Shown here: in pieces, positions 9,831 to 25,336 of the stretch
How the letters are laid out: each line of letters opens with the position of its first letter
Position numbering within the stretch: position 1 is the first letter of the stretch
Assembly (NCBI RefSeq): GCF_000344685.1
Contig: NW_006920410.1
Span: 612,717 to 676,716 of the forward strand
Length of the DNA stretch: 64,000 nucleotides
Reading direction: 5' to 3'
DNA from: Gloeophyllum trabeum ATCC 11539
Taxonomy: Eukaryota; Basidiomycota; Agaricomycetes; Gloeophyllales; Gloeophyllaceae
The notes under the pieces: generated by a model
What the model was told of the DNA's origin: nothing
The model's input: the letters and a program-made list of their open reading frames with translations, nothing else
Databases searched by the model: none
Made by a program: the position numbers and the translations under genes

Positions 9831-12423
9831 TCAGAACCCAGCTGCCTCCAGCCCCTTGCGTATATCCGCATGGGCCAGCTCGCTCTGCTGCACCTCCTGG
9901 CTCTTGAGCCAAAACGTACTATGGTCCTTCCCCGCCGCCTTCTGCAAATTCGTCTCTATGAACCCGAGGATCGCCGCATCCGGCGCAAACGGGTACGGCC
10001 GCCCTTGGAACCTAAGCATTGCGCTCACCGTGTCGGCCCACTTCTGGCGCTTGTAAAAGTTGATGAGCGGGCGGTCGAGCGCGGGGCCCTTGAGCGTGTC
10101 CGGGTGTTGGTCGCCGATGTGCACGAGATCCGAGAGGTACATGCCCACCCAGGGCACGCACGGCCCGTCGACGGTCTGCAGCACTGCGCGGTACGCGGCG
10201 AAGTTGCCCGTCGGCTCGATGACCTTTGTGAGCGCGTCGAGGTGCGAACTCCGGCTGACGTGCGCCATTGTGAGGTGCAGCCGCGAGATGGCCGCGCTGG
10301 AGAGCGCGGCGACGAGCGCACTGAATGAGGATAGGTTGTTGAACGTGCGTGATTTCTGTAGGGAGTAAATCATCAATAGCCTCCTCAAGACACACCCGCA
10401 AGCACCCACCTCAGCCACCCTAATCCAAAACTCGACCGTATCCGCACGCTTCCCCAGCACGTCCGTGTCCAGTATACTCGTCTTCACCCACGCCGCGAGC
10501 TTGTCGTACGTCGCGCAGAACGCATGCAGGTTCTCCACCGTCCGCCCCATCTGTGTCTTCGTCCAGTCGAGGCACTCCTGCGGGCGGATTTTGCTGTACA
10601 GGTTGTACTCGAGCACGCACAGCTGCTGCGCGACCTCCGTCGGGTCCATCTTGAGCAGCTCCGTCCGGTGCGAGGACCTGCCGGGCCGCTTCTTGTACCT
10701 CGGGAGGGTCGGATTGCTGGTACTGCTCGACGGCGTAGACGCAATCGGTGAAGACTGCAGGGACCATGGATGTCAGAAGTGCCGCATTACCAACGCTAAG
10801 CACTCACCAGCCGCTCGAGCGACGCGATCATGAGCTTCGCGGTCGTCGCGAGCGCGGGCGGCTCAACGATGAGCGAGAGGAACTCCTGCAGGCGCGGCAC
10901 GACATGCGCGTCGTCCGCGGGCATGCGGTGCTCCTCGAGCCAGCGGCCGAGCACCACGAGCACGCGCTTCTGCGTCGGCCGCAGCTTCTTCTCCTTCCAC
11001 TCTGCGAACTGCGCGTCCGTCAGCCCGAAGGAGCGGTCCATCTGGTAGCGGTCGACGAGCAGGTCGAACACGCGGTCCGCACTCGCGAAGGTGCGGAATG
11101 TCATGAGGAAGGTGTTCTGGTAGAGCATGTCTTGGTTTTTTGCTGATGCAGGGTTAGAGTGTGCTGGCTAAACTGTGGAGGGACTCACATATGGGCTCGA
11201 TGGTGAGGCATTCGACCAATGCCTCCAGAGTCCCCGCGAGCACGCTTCCGTCCGCATTCAGCTTCACATCCTCCTCCTTGTAATCCGGCTTTAGGTACCA
11301 CGGCATCCGCAGCGCCGCGACCTTCGCATTGTGGTACCTCTGCGCGTCCTCGTCGCCCGTCAGCTGTTTCACCTTGTCCGGGCGACCCTTATGCGGTCTT
11401 GCCCCGCCCAACAGCTCCTCCGCCTCGCCTGCGCTGAGGTCGTCCGGCTCCGCAACGTTGCTCCGCTCAACGAGCACCGAGAGGCGCGAGAGCGAGCTGC
11501 GGTCGTCGGGGAGCAGCCGCCCGCCCTCGCCCGGCGGCTCCGGCAGCGAGTTGTAGCGCTTCTGATGTTGCGGACAGCGAGCCTTCCTCTTGGACGTCGG
11601 CGCGGGCGCGGTTTTGGGCGGGACGGCGGGCGGCTGGGGCATGGGCGTGACGGGTGAGGGCGGGGGGCGCAGGCGGAGGGCGGGCGCGTCGGCCGGGGAG
11701 GGGTGCAAGTCGGCATCGGTGAAGTAGGCGGCGTCGGTGGTGGTCGCGGGCGGGGCGCGCAGGGGCGACTGGGGGCTGAAGGTGTGCGAGCGGCTGCCGA
11801 TGAGCTCGGTCGGGGAAAGGATCTCGATGGCGGGTTCCTATGTACTTTAGCCTCGACTCGGGGGCTTTGGTTAATAGAGTTGAGCGTACCTTCTGGGTCT
11901 CGGCTACGGGCACCCACTCGTCAGACTGGCTGTCCGCGTCTGGGGGGTATAATTGGGCAAAGTTGGAGGTGGGCGCGGCGTTGTAGAGGCGCTCGGCTTC
12001 GTAGTCGTAGATCCTGAGCTCTTCCCTGAGTCCCCTCAGTCGCTCGGCCATCTCGTCAGTCAGCGGGCGCACGAACGCGCTGGGGACCCAGCCGACCTGG
12101 GTGTGGGCGGGGCGCATGGCGGCCCACCAGCCGCTCTCCTCTGTCTTGACGACATCGAGGATCTCGCTCTTGCGGAAGGGGAGATGGTCGGGGTCGTCCG
12201 AGTGGAAGTCGTACAGGCACAGGACCGAGAAGATCTTGAATTCCCCGGCTGTGGTGGTGGACTCGTGTGTCGCCAGGGACGTGCCGATGCTCGCTCGGGC
12301 GGAGGACGAGGGAGAGAGCGAGCCCGACGAGCTGAGCGACGCGCGGTCGGGGCTGGCGTACGGCGAGGGGTCGATCGACAAGTGCAGCGTGCGCCGCAGA
12401 GCCTGTACGCGCTGGCTAGACAT
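9831..12423 (-). CDS. SH3 and RasGEF domain guanine nucleotide exchange factor (Cdc25-like)
   Basis: Ras exchange factor of the Cdc25 class, which would load GTP onto Ras at the plasma membrane. Domain order: Ser-rich N-terminus; SH3 domain (ALYDF-type SVLCLYDFHSDDPDHLPF, then ESGWWAAM and VGWVPSAFV); a Pro/Ala-rich linker; a REM/RasGEFN domain (MLYQNTFLMTFRTFASADRVFDLLVDRY); and a catalytic RasGEF domain (DPTEVAQQLCVLEYNLYSKI, TVEFWIRVAE, NFAAYRAVLQ, PCVPWVGMYLSDLVHI, LINFYKRQKWADTV). The start at 12423 (MSSQRVQALRRTL) was chosen over the upstream in-frame ATG at 12603 because the extra 60 residues look like untranslated sequence. Introns near 11835-11890, 11140-11190, 10750-10805 and 10355-10410. 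It lacks a transmembrane segment. Full length, roughly 780 residues. Confidence 0.92.
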
Positions 12424-13609
12424 GTCTCGACGTCGTCGACGAAACTTTACGAAAGAGAGAGTCGCATTCCTCACTGGCAGTGGCAGCGCAGGCGAAGATG
12501 ATGTCGGCTGTCCGCTGCGGCGTCGATGATATATCTGCCAGGCACTGGAACGGTCTGCACACGCTCTCCGAGTCATATGGCAACCATCACAGCATACTTG
12601 CACGTTATAACGTCCGTCGTGCTACGGCAGTTCTCTTGAGCTTTCCTTTGCTATCGGACATGACGTTCCCAAGGCCTCTCTGCTCCCTTTCGCTCCCGTC
12701 TTGGCCTGCTCGGGCATTCTTGGCTGCTCTCATCGGTGAAATCCGCTTGCCGTTTTATCTCCCCTCGTCGTGGTGATCACCGTCTGGGCCCGAATTACAA
12801 CTCATCGCATTCAACTGCAGGACCGCCGCGATAGTTCTATGAGAGGGGAAGACAGGCATCTTGAAGGCAGTCCAATTTAAACCTTACGGCGTGACTGCAT
12901 GGCTGGATGCGCATTGAGTGAATCCGCGAGGGCGGTAATAGTATGCTGGTCTCGCCGCTCCGTGGCCCTCAGTACAGTTCGACTGCGAAAGGGATGGTAG
13001 GCTGCTGCTGCCGGCGTAATGCTTCGCAGACTCTCAAAACGCCTTCTACTCGCATTCCGACGACGGGGCTGTCAATCATCCTTTATGGGCAAGCCTACGC
13101 AACGTCAGCTTACTAGAGCATCTCCGGATGCGTCGATGAGAAAGGCATACATCCACTGCGCGAGTATGTCCAAAGGCACCAGCTAGGGAGTTGTACAACG
13201 AATATACGTGTTAGCTGAGGACTGTCAGTTGGTTTGTTCCTGGTCCTCTTCTTCCTGTTGCTCTCGTTCACTACGCTTCGAGATTCAACTTCGACGGTCA
13301 AACTCTTGAGTACGTCTTTACGCGAGGTCCATGGTGTGGCCTTGCCGGCTTTGCCATCCCTAGGCATGCGTGTGATGTATAGTTGTAGATGTAGAGACCA
13401 TATCATAATATAAGGGCAATTCAGTATTGAATCTTTGAAGTTTTGGAGTGGAAATGCGAGACATTGAACTGAGATTCGGAGGTGCCACACCGGCCACAAA
13501 CCCGCCGCGCCACACCTAGATTGGTAGGACGAACGCGTTCACGCGCGTCTTTCGACGCGTCCTGCTCTTGCACTCCCCCGATCTCTGGCTCCCGAACCTA
13601 GGCCACGCG
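12424..13609. promoter_or_regulatory. Long divergent intergenic region, RasGEF / RbAp48
   Basis: About 1.19 kb between divergent start codons. It contains both promoters. Several short open frames occur on each strand, but none shows family resemblance or a believable splice pattern. No clear TATA box or repeat was noticed. Confidence 0.5.
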
Positions 13610-15533
<1,924 letters not shown>

Positions 15534-15789
15534 GTCCGACCGACGCTATGCATAGGTGTTGTTTTGATGCTGTCATATCTAAAGCGTTGTTTGACTGAGG
15601 GTTTAGAGAGAGCAATATTCCCAATTTGAATGATGCAGGTGTACAATATGTGCATGACAAACCAAGTGCAGTGCAGACCGATTCGCCCCCCTCCAATACT
15701 TCCTGTCCTACTCGCCCATGCATCCCCCTCCCCGAAAGTGGATCATGCGAATATCAGTCTGAGCAGTTCGAATATCACTGCATGCACGT

Positions 15790-16045
15790 TTATAAGTACG
15801 CCATCTTATCGTCAAAGTAGATGCACGTACCTCCGCCGACGATAACAAATATAATGATGCCCAGAGTCCATAGGCTGACAGGGCTGCGCTTGGATAGCAG
15901 CTCCTGGCGGGAGGGGTTCGTTGGCTTCTTGCCCGCACGCGCTGCATTCGCGAACTTGGCGTTCTTTTGGCGTCGCTCGAATTCGGTGGGCTGGTAGCTC
16001 TATAGTTAGCAGCATAACTAGTCATTATCTGACACTACACACCAT
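15790..16045 (-). CDS. RAMP4/SERP1-like ER translocon protein
   Basis: Stress-associated ER protein of the RAMP4/SERP1/Ysy6 family: a tail-anchored protein at the Sec61 translocon that binds ribosomes and stabilises nascent membrane proteins. Exon 2 (15999 to 15790) reads SYQPTEFERRQKNAKFAN, a basic cytosolic part with KKPTNPSRQELLSKRSPVS, then one membrane anchor (LWTLGIIIFVIVGGG) and a short tail ending KMAYL. The proposed start is an ATG at 16045 followed directly by a GTGTGT donor; the intron has a TGCTAAC branch site and a TATAG acceptor, so exon 1 is the start codon alone. The total of about 70 residues matches the family (65-70). The start is the weakest part; a longer unseen first exon is possible. 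Convergent with the RbAp48 gene and just downstream of RVB2. Confidence 0.82.
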
Positions 16046-16348
16046 AACTTATAGGATATGAAGGAGCGGACAGGTAAGTGGGTATGTGCAGCGGAGGCGT
16101 AAGCAGCAGCCGTAATTACTGTTTCGATCGAAACGCGACGCGACGTGTCAGTGTTTGGCGCTGTGTAGCAAGACCTTCCGTTTTCAACAAGACCAAATAT
16201 ACGTGGGTATTCCCCTTTATTCCTCCTTCCCGTCACGTACGCGTTCGTCACGGATGAGGTGTGAGGATTAGTTTTCAAGACACGAGGGTCAGATGTCATG
16301 CAAGATATCACAATACAAGAGGCCCTAGCCGCTGGATAGAGCATATGT
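16046..16348. other. Short intergenic region, RVB2 3' end to RAMP4 promoter
   Basis: About 300 bases between tandem minus-strand genes. It should contain the RVB2 3' UTR and the RAMP4 promoter. No additional gene is supported. Confidence 0.5.
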
Positions 16349-18149
<1,801 letters not shown>

Positions 18150-20739
18150 GGTGGTGTCTACGAAGAAACGCGTATGTATCTTGATCGGACAGTCTCGCTT
18201 GAGCACCTACCTTACCGTGGGATACCGAAGTTCCCACGCTCTTGAAGATCAAGGGTTCTCAGCCACACTCGCGTCACTGTCTCTCGCGTCGCCCTGTATA
18301 TTTTGAGGCTCTGTTATAGCAGGCAACACCAATAGTCATGCAAGCGTCATCTGAATCAACTATATCTTTATAAAAGGCCAGGTATACTGGGTCTTCCCTC
18401 CTACTCCAAGCCGAGCGGGGCATACTCATGCATCACGACTGAGATACAGCATAACTTCGCATGAAGGACTGTCCGATGCGCCATCCCTGCAAAAAAAAAT
18501 AGGCGGAAGGCTCTGGACGTCACCGAGATATGTATCACGACGGATCACCCTCTGCCTTACCGTCGTCACTCGGTGCCACAAAAGGCTTTCAAAGAAGTTA
18601 CCCAATAGTCGAGCTCTCGGCGCGGGTGATCGCGCAAAGAAATCAGCGCGCCAAGTAATTCGTTGGGCAGGCGACCGGGGGTAGTGTAGCGCAAGCAGTT
18701 GGGCGTCCTTACCTCCCATCATGGAGCCATGCACGTCAGAGACCAACGAACACAATCCCTGAAGGGAAGTAAGGGAGCACAACCAAGGGCGGGGAAATGC
18801 GTTGGAGCAGAGTGTGCCTGGAGGAAGGGAAAGGACGCGACGCGGCAACTCGCTCGACTTTCGCGATGTCGCAAGCCTAGACAAGGGGAAAGGGGAGCGA
18901 GAACGCCGGGCGGCATCGGCATCGAAAACATTTACTACGCGGGGAGCCTCGCAGACGACCTTGTATGCCAGAAGAGAGCGAGGCTAAGCGCGTGCCCAGA
19001 CATCGTCATATAAGAGCCCGGTTCTTGGATAGGGAGGAGCGCCAGCGATATTCTGATGCACCTTCTAGTCGCGAGTCGACTCAGACACTGCACACGAATA
19101 TCGAGAGCGCTCGTCCGTGGGACTGGGAGACTATCGCCGGAAATATCGTGGTCCTGTCCGTGCGCGTTTCCACCACGCAAGGTACCCCCTGACCTCGTCA
19201 CAAATTGTTGTGGAACGGGGCTGCGGAAGATACCCGTACCGTCATGCACACCTATGACTCTGTCGTGGCTAAAGCCGTGTATGTTCCGCCAGCCGCGGAA
19301 AAGAGTATATGATACTGAACCACGAAAAAATGAGACGGTGAGCGCACCCCCGTATGGAGCTGTCCCAGTCCATCCAATGATGTATTGGGACAACATGCGG
19401 GAGGACGAGACCGACCGGAAACCAAGGAAAGTAGAGTGATCGCATACGACCAGGCGATATGTAGCCCCACAATCCAAGTCATCCACGGGTTTTTTCAAAG
19501 TCTCTAGGGACTCAATCAATCTACCCGGGGAAGGCAGAAGACTTCGACCTGACGTAATGCCCATGGCCACTTCAAGCCCCGTAGGACCAGATACAATGGC
19601 GAGACGCATTCGCAAGCTCCCCTCCGCGCCGAGTCACTTACTGAGGGACCGCCGTCAGCAGACGTATCGGCGCTCTTGAGGCCCCGTTAGGATGCGGGAC
19701 ATTCCTAATATGAAAGACAAGGCCTACGTTACTAACGTTAGTCCTGGGAGATTTAGGTAATAAAAAACATACCGCCTCCGCCCCGAGGAAATTTTGAATG
19801 CACCTTGTGCCCCTCGGCGTATCCGAGCAAGGAGAGACCGCCCCTAGCATACCTGAAACGTTGCGTTGACCCTTCCGCGCTCGAGAGTTTGAGATCACCC
19901 GACGTCGGACGATGGGGTTTCTGACAGGGAGAGAATGACGGATTATGACCTGCCATTGCCAATTGTCCGCGCTTTATAGTATCGTGCAGCTCGGATGTTC
20001 TTGTAACTCCTGCATTGTTCGACATAAACGAACCTGCTTCCAGCAGCCAGTTGAAAACAAAGAAGACAAAGACAGCCGCCGGCCCGGCCCGCCGGGGGTA
20101 TCAGGGTCTCTCCGGAAGGGGGAAACGCGCTCCCTGAGACGGCGGGCTCGTTTGAACTGCTGTTCGATACATTCTGACAGTGACAGCTTCAAGACGATTC
20201 TCGATCACGACCCTGCAGCTTAAATCCAATGATATGGCCTCGGGTCCGCGCTTTTTGCTGTTCTCTCCGCCGACGAGCCCGGAAGTAAATGGGAAGACGG
20301 CAGTCGTGATGCCATAGGAGAAACACGTACGCGCGCTGGGGCGGATGACTGCGATGGCAGGCAGCGTACGTCAAGCGGACAGCCAGCTTGTGCTCAATTG
20401 GGAGCATCGATGGCGGGAGAGAAGCGCGGCGACCTTGCGCGTCTTGCTCTCTTTGCCTTTGTAAATCCGAGTCCGACCAGCCCGCCAACGACTCGGCGGG
20501 GCTGCCTCTGCGATCGGGATCGCTTCAGCGATGCAAAATGAAATGGACTTCTCTATGGAATTACTGCAGGAGAACACACGTCATGTCATTGAGGGGTTCC
20601 TATTTCACTGGCAAGTACCGCCCCGTTAGTTATATAAGACCCTCGCCGCCGTCGAGGCGTCCCGTGTGGACGCCGTCCCATCCTCCTCCTCCCTCCCGCC
20701 CTCAGTTCGATCCCCCCCGCAGCCGCCTCTTGTCCCAAA
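18150..20739. other. 2.6 kb gene-poor region
   Basis: Long stretch between RVB2 and the next gene. Open frames occur on both strands, the longest at 18935-19615 minus (about 226 codons), but their products are compositionally odd, have no recognisable domains and lack a believable splice pattern. A strong TATA-like TATAAAAG sits at 18369-18376 on the plus strand without a clear coding region downstream. No tRNA, TIR or tandem repeat was recognised. Confidence 0.5.
20631..20637 (+). promoter_or_regulatory. TATA box of the orphan membrane protein gene
   Basis: TATATAA lies about 105 bases upstream of the ATG at 20740, a normal distance for a fungal core promoter with a 70-80 base leader that is C-rich. 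Confidence 0.5.
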
Positions 20740-21738
20740 ATGCACGCCTCTGCCCAAGTCCCCACATCCGCCCTCCTGCACACCGCCGTCGCTCTCCTAT
20801 CGCCCTGCTTCTCGTCCGTACATGTCCTTTCCGCTCGCCTTCCTTGCGAGATTGTCCACGAAATACACCAGTCTCTCCTGTCCTCGGTAGTCGCCTCTCT
20901 AGCCGAGTCCACCGACACTTTCCTCAAAGATTACGAGGCTCGCGTTAGAGCGAGTCTTTGCCAGGATTGCAGGGATTACAACGAGCTCATCTTCGGGCCC
21001 GATGTCTGGGCTTGGGAGGGATACAAGGGAGCGTGTTACTGCCGGGATGGCGCAGGAAGAGTTAAGCGGTCTTCGCCCTGGAGCGTTACAGAGCTCTTCA
21101 GACAACTCTTGGGCAAGGCGGTACTCCAGCCTGTGGCCAAGAAGTCGATCGCCCAGGCCCCAGTACCCGCATTCCCGAGCAAGGAGGCCTGGCTCGTCGA
21201 CCATCTCAGCGGGCATGAACTCTGCCGCGGGGTTTCTTCTGTCTTCGACGCGGTTGACCTGGCGTTGGAATGCTATGGCTGCAGTACCTTGCCTCTGTCG
21301 TCCGCCCTCTGCATTCGTAGTACGACAGCTATCGTCCCGACGTCCGAGTATCAGCATAGGGACGAATGGGAAGCTAAATGCGCCGTGAAAAGAGTCGTCA
21401 ACGATTTAATGCTTTCAAATTCACAATGCACCTGGAGTGGTAGGTGGCTGTATTTTCGTTAGCTCAGTTCAGGCGACTCATTGATATCCGCAGGTCGGTC
21501 TTCTACCTCTATGGCAGCGTGCGGCGGTTTCCCGTTCGCGCGCAAACCATCCGCCGCTGTAGTGCTTCAAGCACCCAGAACCGTCTTCGTCGGCTCCCCG
21601 TTCAGCGCTGGTGGGATGCACGGCGCAGCCGTCGGACCGATCCACTATGTCGTTCAGGCGAAGCGGATGGCCCCGGTATTCTTTATGACCCTCTTGGCGC
21701 TCTTTATTGTGCTGGGTTTGCTGAGTGTATGCGCCTGA
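20740..21738 (+). CDS. Uncharacterised protein with C-terminal membrane segment
   Basis: I do not recognise this protein. Exon 1 from 20740 reads about 230 residues (MHASAQVPTSALLHTAVALL...). A GTAGGT to CGCAG intron (about 21441-21493) joins TWSG to RSSTSMAACGGFPFAR, and the frame ends at 21738. Features seen: a block resembling a small helical domain (LPCEIVHEIHQSLLSS... STDTFLKDYEARVRASL); several cysteines (CQDCRDY, GACYCRDG, ECYGCST) that could form zinc sites or disulfides; and a C-terminal hydrophobic run APVFFMTLLALFIVLGLLSV that would anchor the protein in a membrane with almost no lumenal or cytosolic tail. LPCEIVHEI is faintly F-box-like (LP.EI...I), but the rest of an F-box is not evident. 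A TATA box and clean splice sites argue that it is a real gene. Confidence 0.72.
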
Positions 21739-23165
21739 ATAATGGCTACACGAGAGACACGCGAAGGTCCAGTGAGTGTCTCTGACAAGGAAAGATGTGG
21801 TGCGAGAGGCTGATGATGGGCGTTGTTATATAGATTAGACAGAAGAAGAACCGACATTGTTACGACACGATGTATAGACATGCACGATCTACGCCACGAA
21901 TACGAATCATACTTACCGCTCAGAGTCGCTTGCATTTCGCGCACATCGATATCTTACTCCTTGGTGCTTCTTAATCACCGTCTTCCTTCATGCTATAGAA
22001 GGATGGCTCTAATGGACCGTTCCCGTTCCCTCTTGTTGATATTTGGATCGGATTGTGTATACATGCTAGGATGTGGAGGAGGTTCCCTTGTCATTCTCCC
22101 GACGCTGTGATCTGCTATCATCTACGGTATTCCCGCTCCCTGATGTCTCCGTTCATTTTATGACGTTCCTTGCTTAGTTGTTTCCTTTGTTTCTCCCTCT
22201 TTATACACTATACCTTCTCTTATAATGTTGCTTACCATATCGTACCGAATGATCAAGGTAATTCAAAATCCGAGTGCGCATTGCTTTGGTCGGAATTTGC
22301 GGGCAGCTCGCCTGCTGTCTCTTTCCACCGACCAGACACCATTGGGTGTCACTTCGATGCAGAGAGAGGGCAGCGCGATTGCTCTAGTTGGTAGTGGGAG
22401 GCCGACGGGATCGGTGAGCGCTTTCAGTGTGCTGCTGAGAAGGCGAAGCTGACCGCCACTCCTTCCTCGATTCTCGGCGGAAGCGGTGGTCGTTCCTTTG
22501 TCCGGAATCGGTCCCTTCTTCACTCTAAGTCTCCCCCGCCCCCGATCCTCGAAGTGGGCACGCGCGGCGAGGGAGTGAGTATGACATATGTGCCTCTATA
22601 CCTCTTACGAAGGCTCTGGTGTAGCTTTAGGTATTTTGCCGAAAAGGCGTGCGCGTCATCCCTGTACTCTGTATGCTCCCTACTCTGACGCTGTGCGTCG
22701 GCGGGAGGTGGCATAGAGACTGGCGGGGCAGAGGCTCGTCTGCCCAGCAAAAGCTAGCAAGTCTGCTACACACGTCCGGGGAGAATGAAGGCACTGTCAT
22801 CAACGGACTTTCAAAGCACAATGGGCCCTCGGGGTTGACACAGCTTGTGAGCTTCCTTTGGTGCGCATTCCCTTTGTTCTTTTGGTTGGTATTTTTGTTG
22901 TGACCGTCCTGTCTTATGGGTAGCGGTGGATCTGCGCTACGCATCTCCATGAATGGATAAGAGCGAAGGTAGGCTATATTATCCAAGCAAGTGCCACCTC
23001 TGTGGCATCGTCCACTCACCAGCTAAGCGCTGAGCGCTCCCTGGGACACGCTTCGTCCGTGTGGCACCTGTGCACGCGCCTGCCATCCCACACGACCACT
23101 TGTGAGGCGGAGCCGGCAAATCTTTCCCTGTGGCCACCTAAGGGACGAGCAGGGGTTCCGAGAAC
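21739..23165. other. Intergenic, 1.4 kb
   Basis: Between the orphan membrane protein and the first of the tandem paralogues. Short open frames are present (for example 22649-22903 plus), but none is convincing. A TATA-like CTATATTA near 22973-22980 precedes the next gene by about 190 bases. Confidence 0.45.
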
Positions 23166-23867
23166 ATGGAAGATTTTCGCTTTATGCTGGGGAGCCTACC
23201 GTCCCTTGCTGCCCTGGTGGCATACAAGTCTGCTGTGAGTGTATGACGCAGACGCTCATCCCGGTGGCTGATCCCGGTTGTCAGTTGTTCCCGGACAGCC
23301 TCTTTGAAGAGTGGGATCGCGTTGAGATGGGTGCGGTAGACGAGTGGGCAAAGCCCCGGTCCCTCCTGCTCTTTCTCTCGTTGTCGGGTGACGGACTACC
23401 GTTCTACAGGACTGTTGAGGATGTGGAAGTCATTCCGGTCGGACAAATCTTGTGCTATAAGGACTTCGTAAGTGTCATGGTCCTGTAACGCGGGTGCTCC
23501 CGACAGATTTTCGTTCCAGCTGCTTTGTGACCACCTGTACATGCATCCCGCCTTCGCAGTCGAGGCTGCCCACAAGTGGCTGAACATGAGACATTTCAAG
23601 GCGTGGCTGGCGTCCGAGTATTGCTCACCGGAGATCAAACAAAACCAGCTCTTCTTCAATTATCCGCTATCACGGGTCTGGCGTACGATGAACGAGGAAC
23701 GTACGTGCCCTGACACGTGGAGGTTCGAGACCTTGCAGTGGGAGAAATACCCGAAGGTGATGGAGGCGAAGGCGGGGAACGTCGGCGGGGTCCACTACCA
23801 GGATCTGCGCACGGCGCTCAGTCGCATGCGGATGGCCCAGAAAGCTGCTGGGGCTGCCAGCATATAA
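23166..23867 (+). CDS. Uncharacterised tandem paralogue A (199 aa)
   Basis: Three-exon gene of unknown function: exons 23166-23234, 23285-23467 and 23520-23867, all split at phase 0 with GT-AG introns of 50-52 bases. The product begins MEDFRFMLGSLPSLAALVAYKSA. The core shared with paralogue B is LFPDSLFEEWDRV, a hydrophobic strand (SLLLFLSLSGDG), GQILCYKDF, then LYMHPAFAVEAAHKWLNMRHF, KAWLASEYCS and NQLFF. The C-terminal part is charged and more divergent. No signal peptide, membrane segment or catalytic motif was recognised. The aligned pair shows the protein is under coding constraint, which supports it as real even though no family name can be given. Confidence 0.75.
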
Positions 23868-24469
23868 TTTCTTTCATCGAGCTCGGAGCGTTGCCATGGG
23901 CTTGTGGCGTTGACGAGACAGTGCTTCTGTGGGGTCGTTGTATTAACTAAGTCCTGCCATGTATTTTACACACGCCCTGCGCGTGCAGCGAGAATGCTCG
24001 AGGCGATAGCGTAGTATGATGAAGCTGTGCGCAGGCGCCGTTGGCTTTGTGGCGTTCGACCATCTGCCTGGCGGACAATCGGTACGTCTTATCCAGAACG
24101 ACGGACGAGACTGCTTGAGCTTGAGGCGGCGTGAGGACAGTAGCCACTGCTTTGAGGGCCAAAAGTAAAATGTCCCATCGCGCTTTATGGCGCGGACACA
24201 AGGTACAATTCTTTCTAGCAGTGCTTAACACTGTGGCTGTGCGTTCACGAAGCCACACGAACCATGCGACTGGGGAAACCATAGTCTGGTACGCGGCACG
24301 CCTGCAAAGCGCTCCAAAGCCACAGGACACTTCGCAAGACTGACCACGCCACCGAATAGGTACATGCTGTGGCAAGGGCTTGACACCCCGTTGCAGTGCG
24401 CAAAGTTGATGTGGCGGCAGGCGTCAGTGTGGCGGGAGTGCTTGGTGAAGAGTGTGGCAAGGGTTTCAT
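23868..24469. other. Spacer between tandem paralogues
   Basis: About 600 bases with repeated short GTGTGGC-type strings and no credible ORF. It ends at the TATA box of paralogue B. Confidence 0.4.
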
Positions 24470-24477
24470 AATATAAA
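24470..24477 (+). promoter_or_regulatory. TATA box of paralogue B
   Basis: AATATAAA lies about 70 bases upstream of the ATG at 24544 and is followed by a pyrimidine-rich leader, as in fungal core promoters. Confidence 0.5.
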
Positions 24478-24543
24478 GCCCTGACTCCAGCTCATCGTCG
24501 TCCTATTCTCCCTTTCCACGTTTGCCTTGCACGAGGAACAGAG

Positions 24544-25336
24544 ATGCTGTCAGAATTGCAGGACTCGGATATCTTCGACGTCGAGAACATGACAGACACT
24601 GAAATATGGGGTCTTGATCAAGTCGATGACTACATATACTCGGTGAGCATCTGAACCGTCTCGTACTGGGACCTTCGAACGGCTGATGAACTCCGACAGC
24701 TGTTTCCGAGACGTTTGCTGGATGAAATCCAAAGCATGGGTGAAGGAAACGGTCGCGGAAGGCATCCTGTCGATCTAGAGGTCGCCCGAGGATGGTTGAA
24801 ACACGACTCCTTCATTCTTTTCCTGCGCATGACGGGAGACGAATCTTCAAGTGATTCGCAGCAGGGAATTTCCTTCGGCCAGATGCTTTGCTACAAGGCG
24901 TTCGTGAGTGCATGCCAACTTCTTCAAATCACTGGAAATTATCCAAACGCACGCGCAGCTGCTTCCCGATTACCTATACTCGCATCCCGCATTTGCTGTC
25001 AGTAGGGCGGACAAATGGATGCACATCGCCCATTTCGAAGCGTGGCTTACGTCGCAGTACTGCTCAGAGGATGTCAGAGGAAATCGGTTGTTCTTCTGCG
25101 AAGAGATCTTGCGCCTCGCACCCAGCGCAACACTGACTCCACCTCCTACCCCACACGACAGGCCATTGGGTATATGGCAGGCCCAACAGAGGACACTCAC
25201 ATTCACGAGGGTGGAAGATATGCAGCGGATTGAAGGTCGCTTGGAAGCCAATAGGCATTCACAGGAAAATCTCACCTACGAGGATGTCCTCACGGACCAG
25301 AGATGTAGTAAATTCCAGCAGAACACCGTCGTCTAA
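24544..25336 (+). CDS. Uncharacterised tandem paralogue B (226 aa)
   Basis: Second member of the tandem pair, with exons 24544-24642, 24700-24903 and 24959-25336. Both introns fall at the same residues as in paralogue A: just before the LFP block and just after the CYK(D/A)F block. The product begins MLSELQDSDIFDVENMTDTEIWGL. The shared core is LFPRRLLDEI, FILFLRMTGDE, GQMLCYKAF, then LYSHPAFAVSRADKWMHIAHF, EAWLTSQYCS and NRLFF. The C-terminus contains a Pro/Thr-rich linker (LTPPPTPHD) followed by a segment only weakly like that of A. No known domain recognised. Divergence from A is high outside the core, so this is an old duplication or one evolving fast. Confidence 0.77.

Noticed and set aside
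13113..13499. 128-codon minus-strand frame upstream of RbAp48
   Set aside because: No family resemblance, and it lies in a divergent promoter region.
18935..19615. 226-codon frame on the minus strand
   Set aside because: No domain, no splice pattern, no promoter fit; composition looks like chance in GC-rich DNA.
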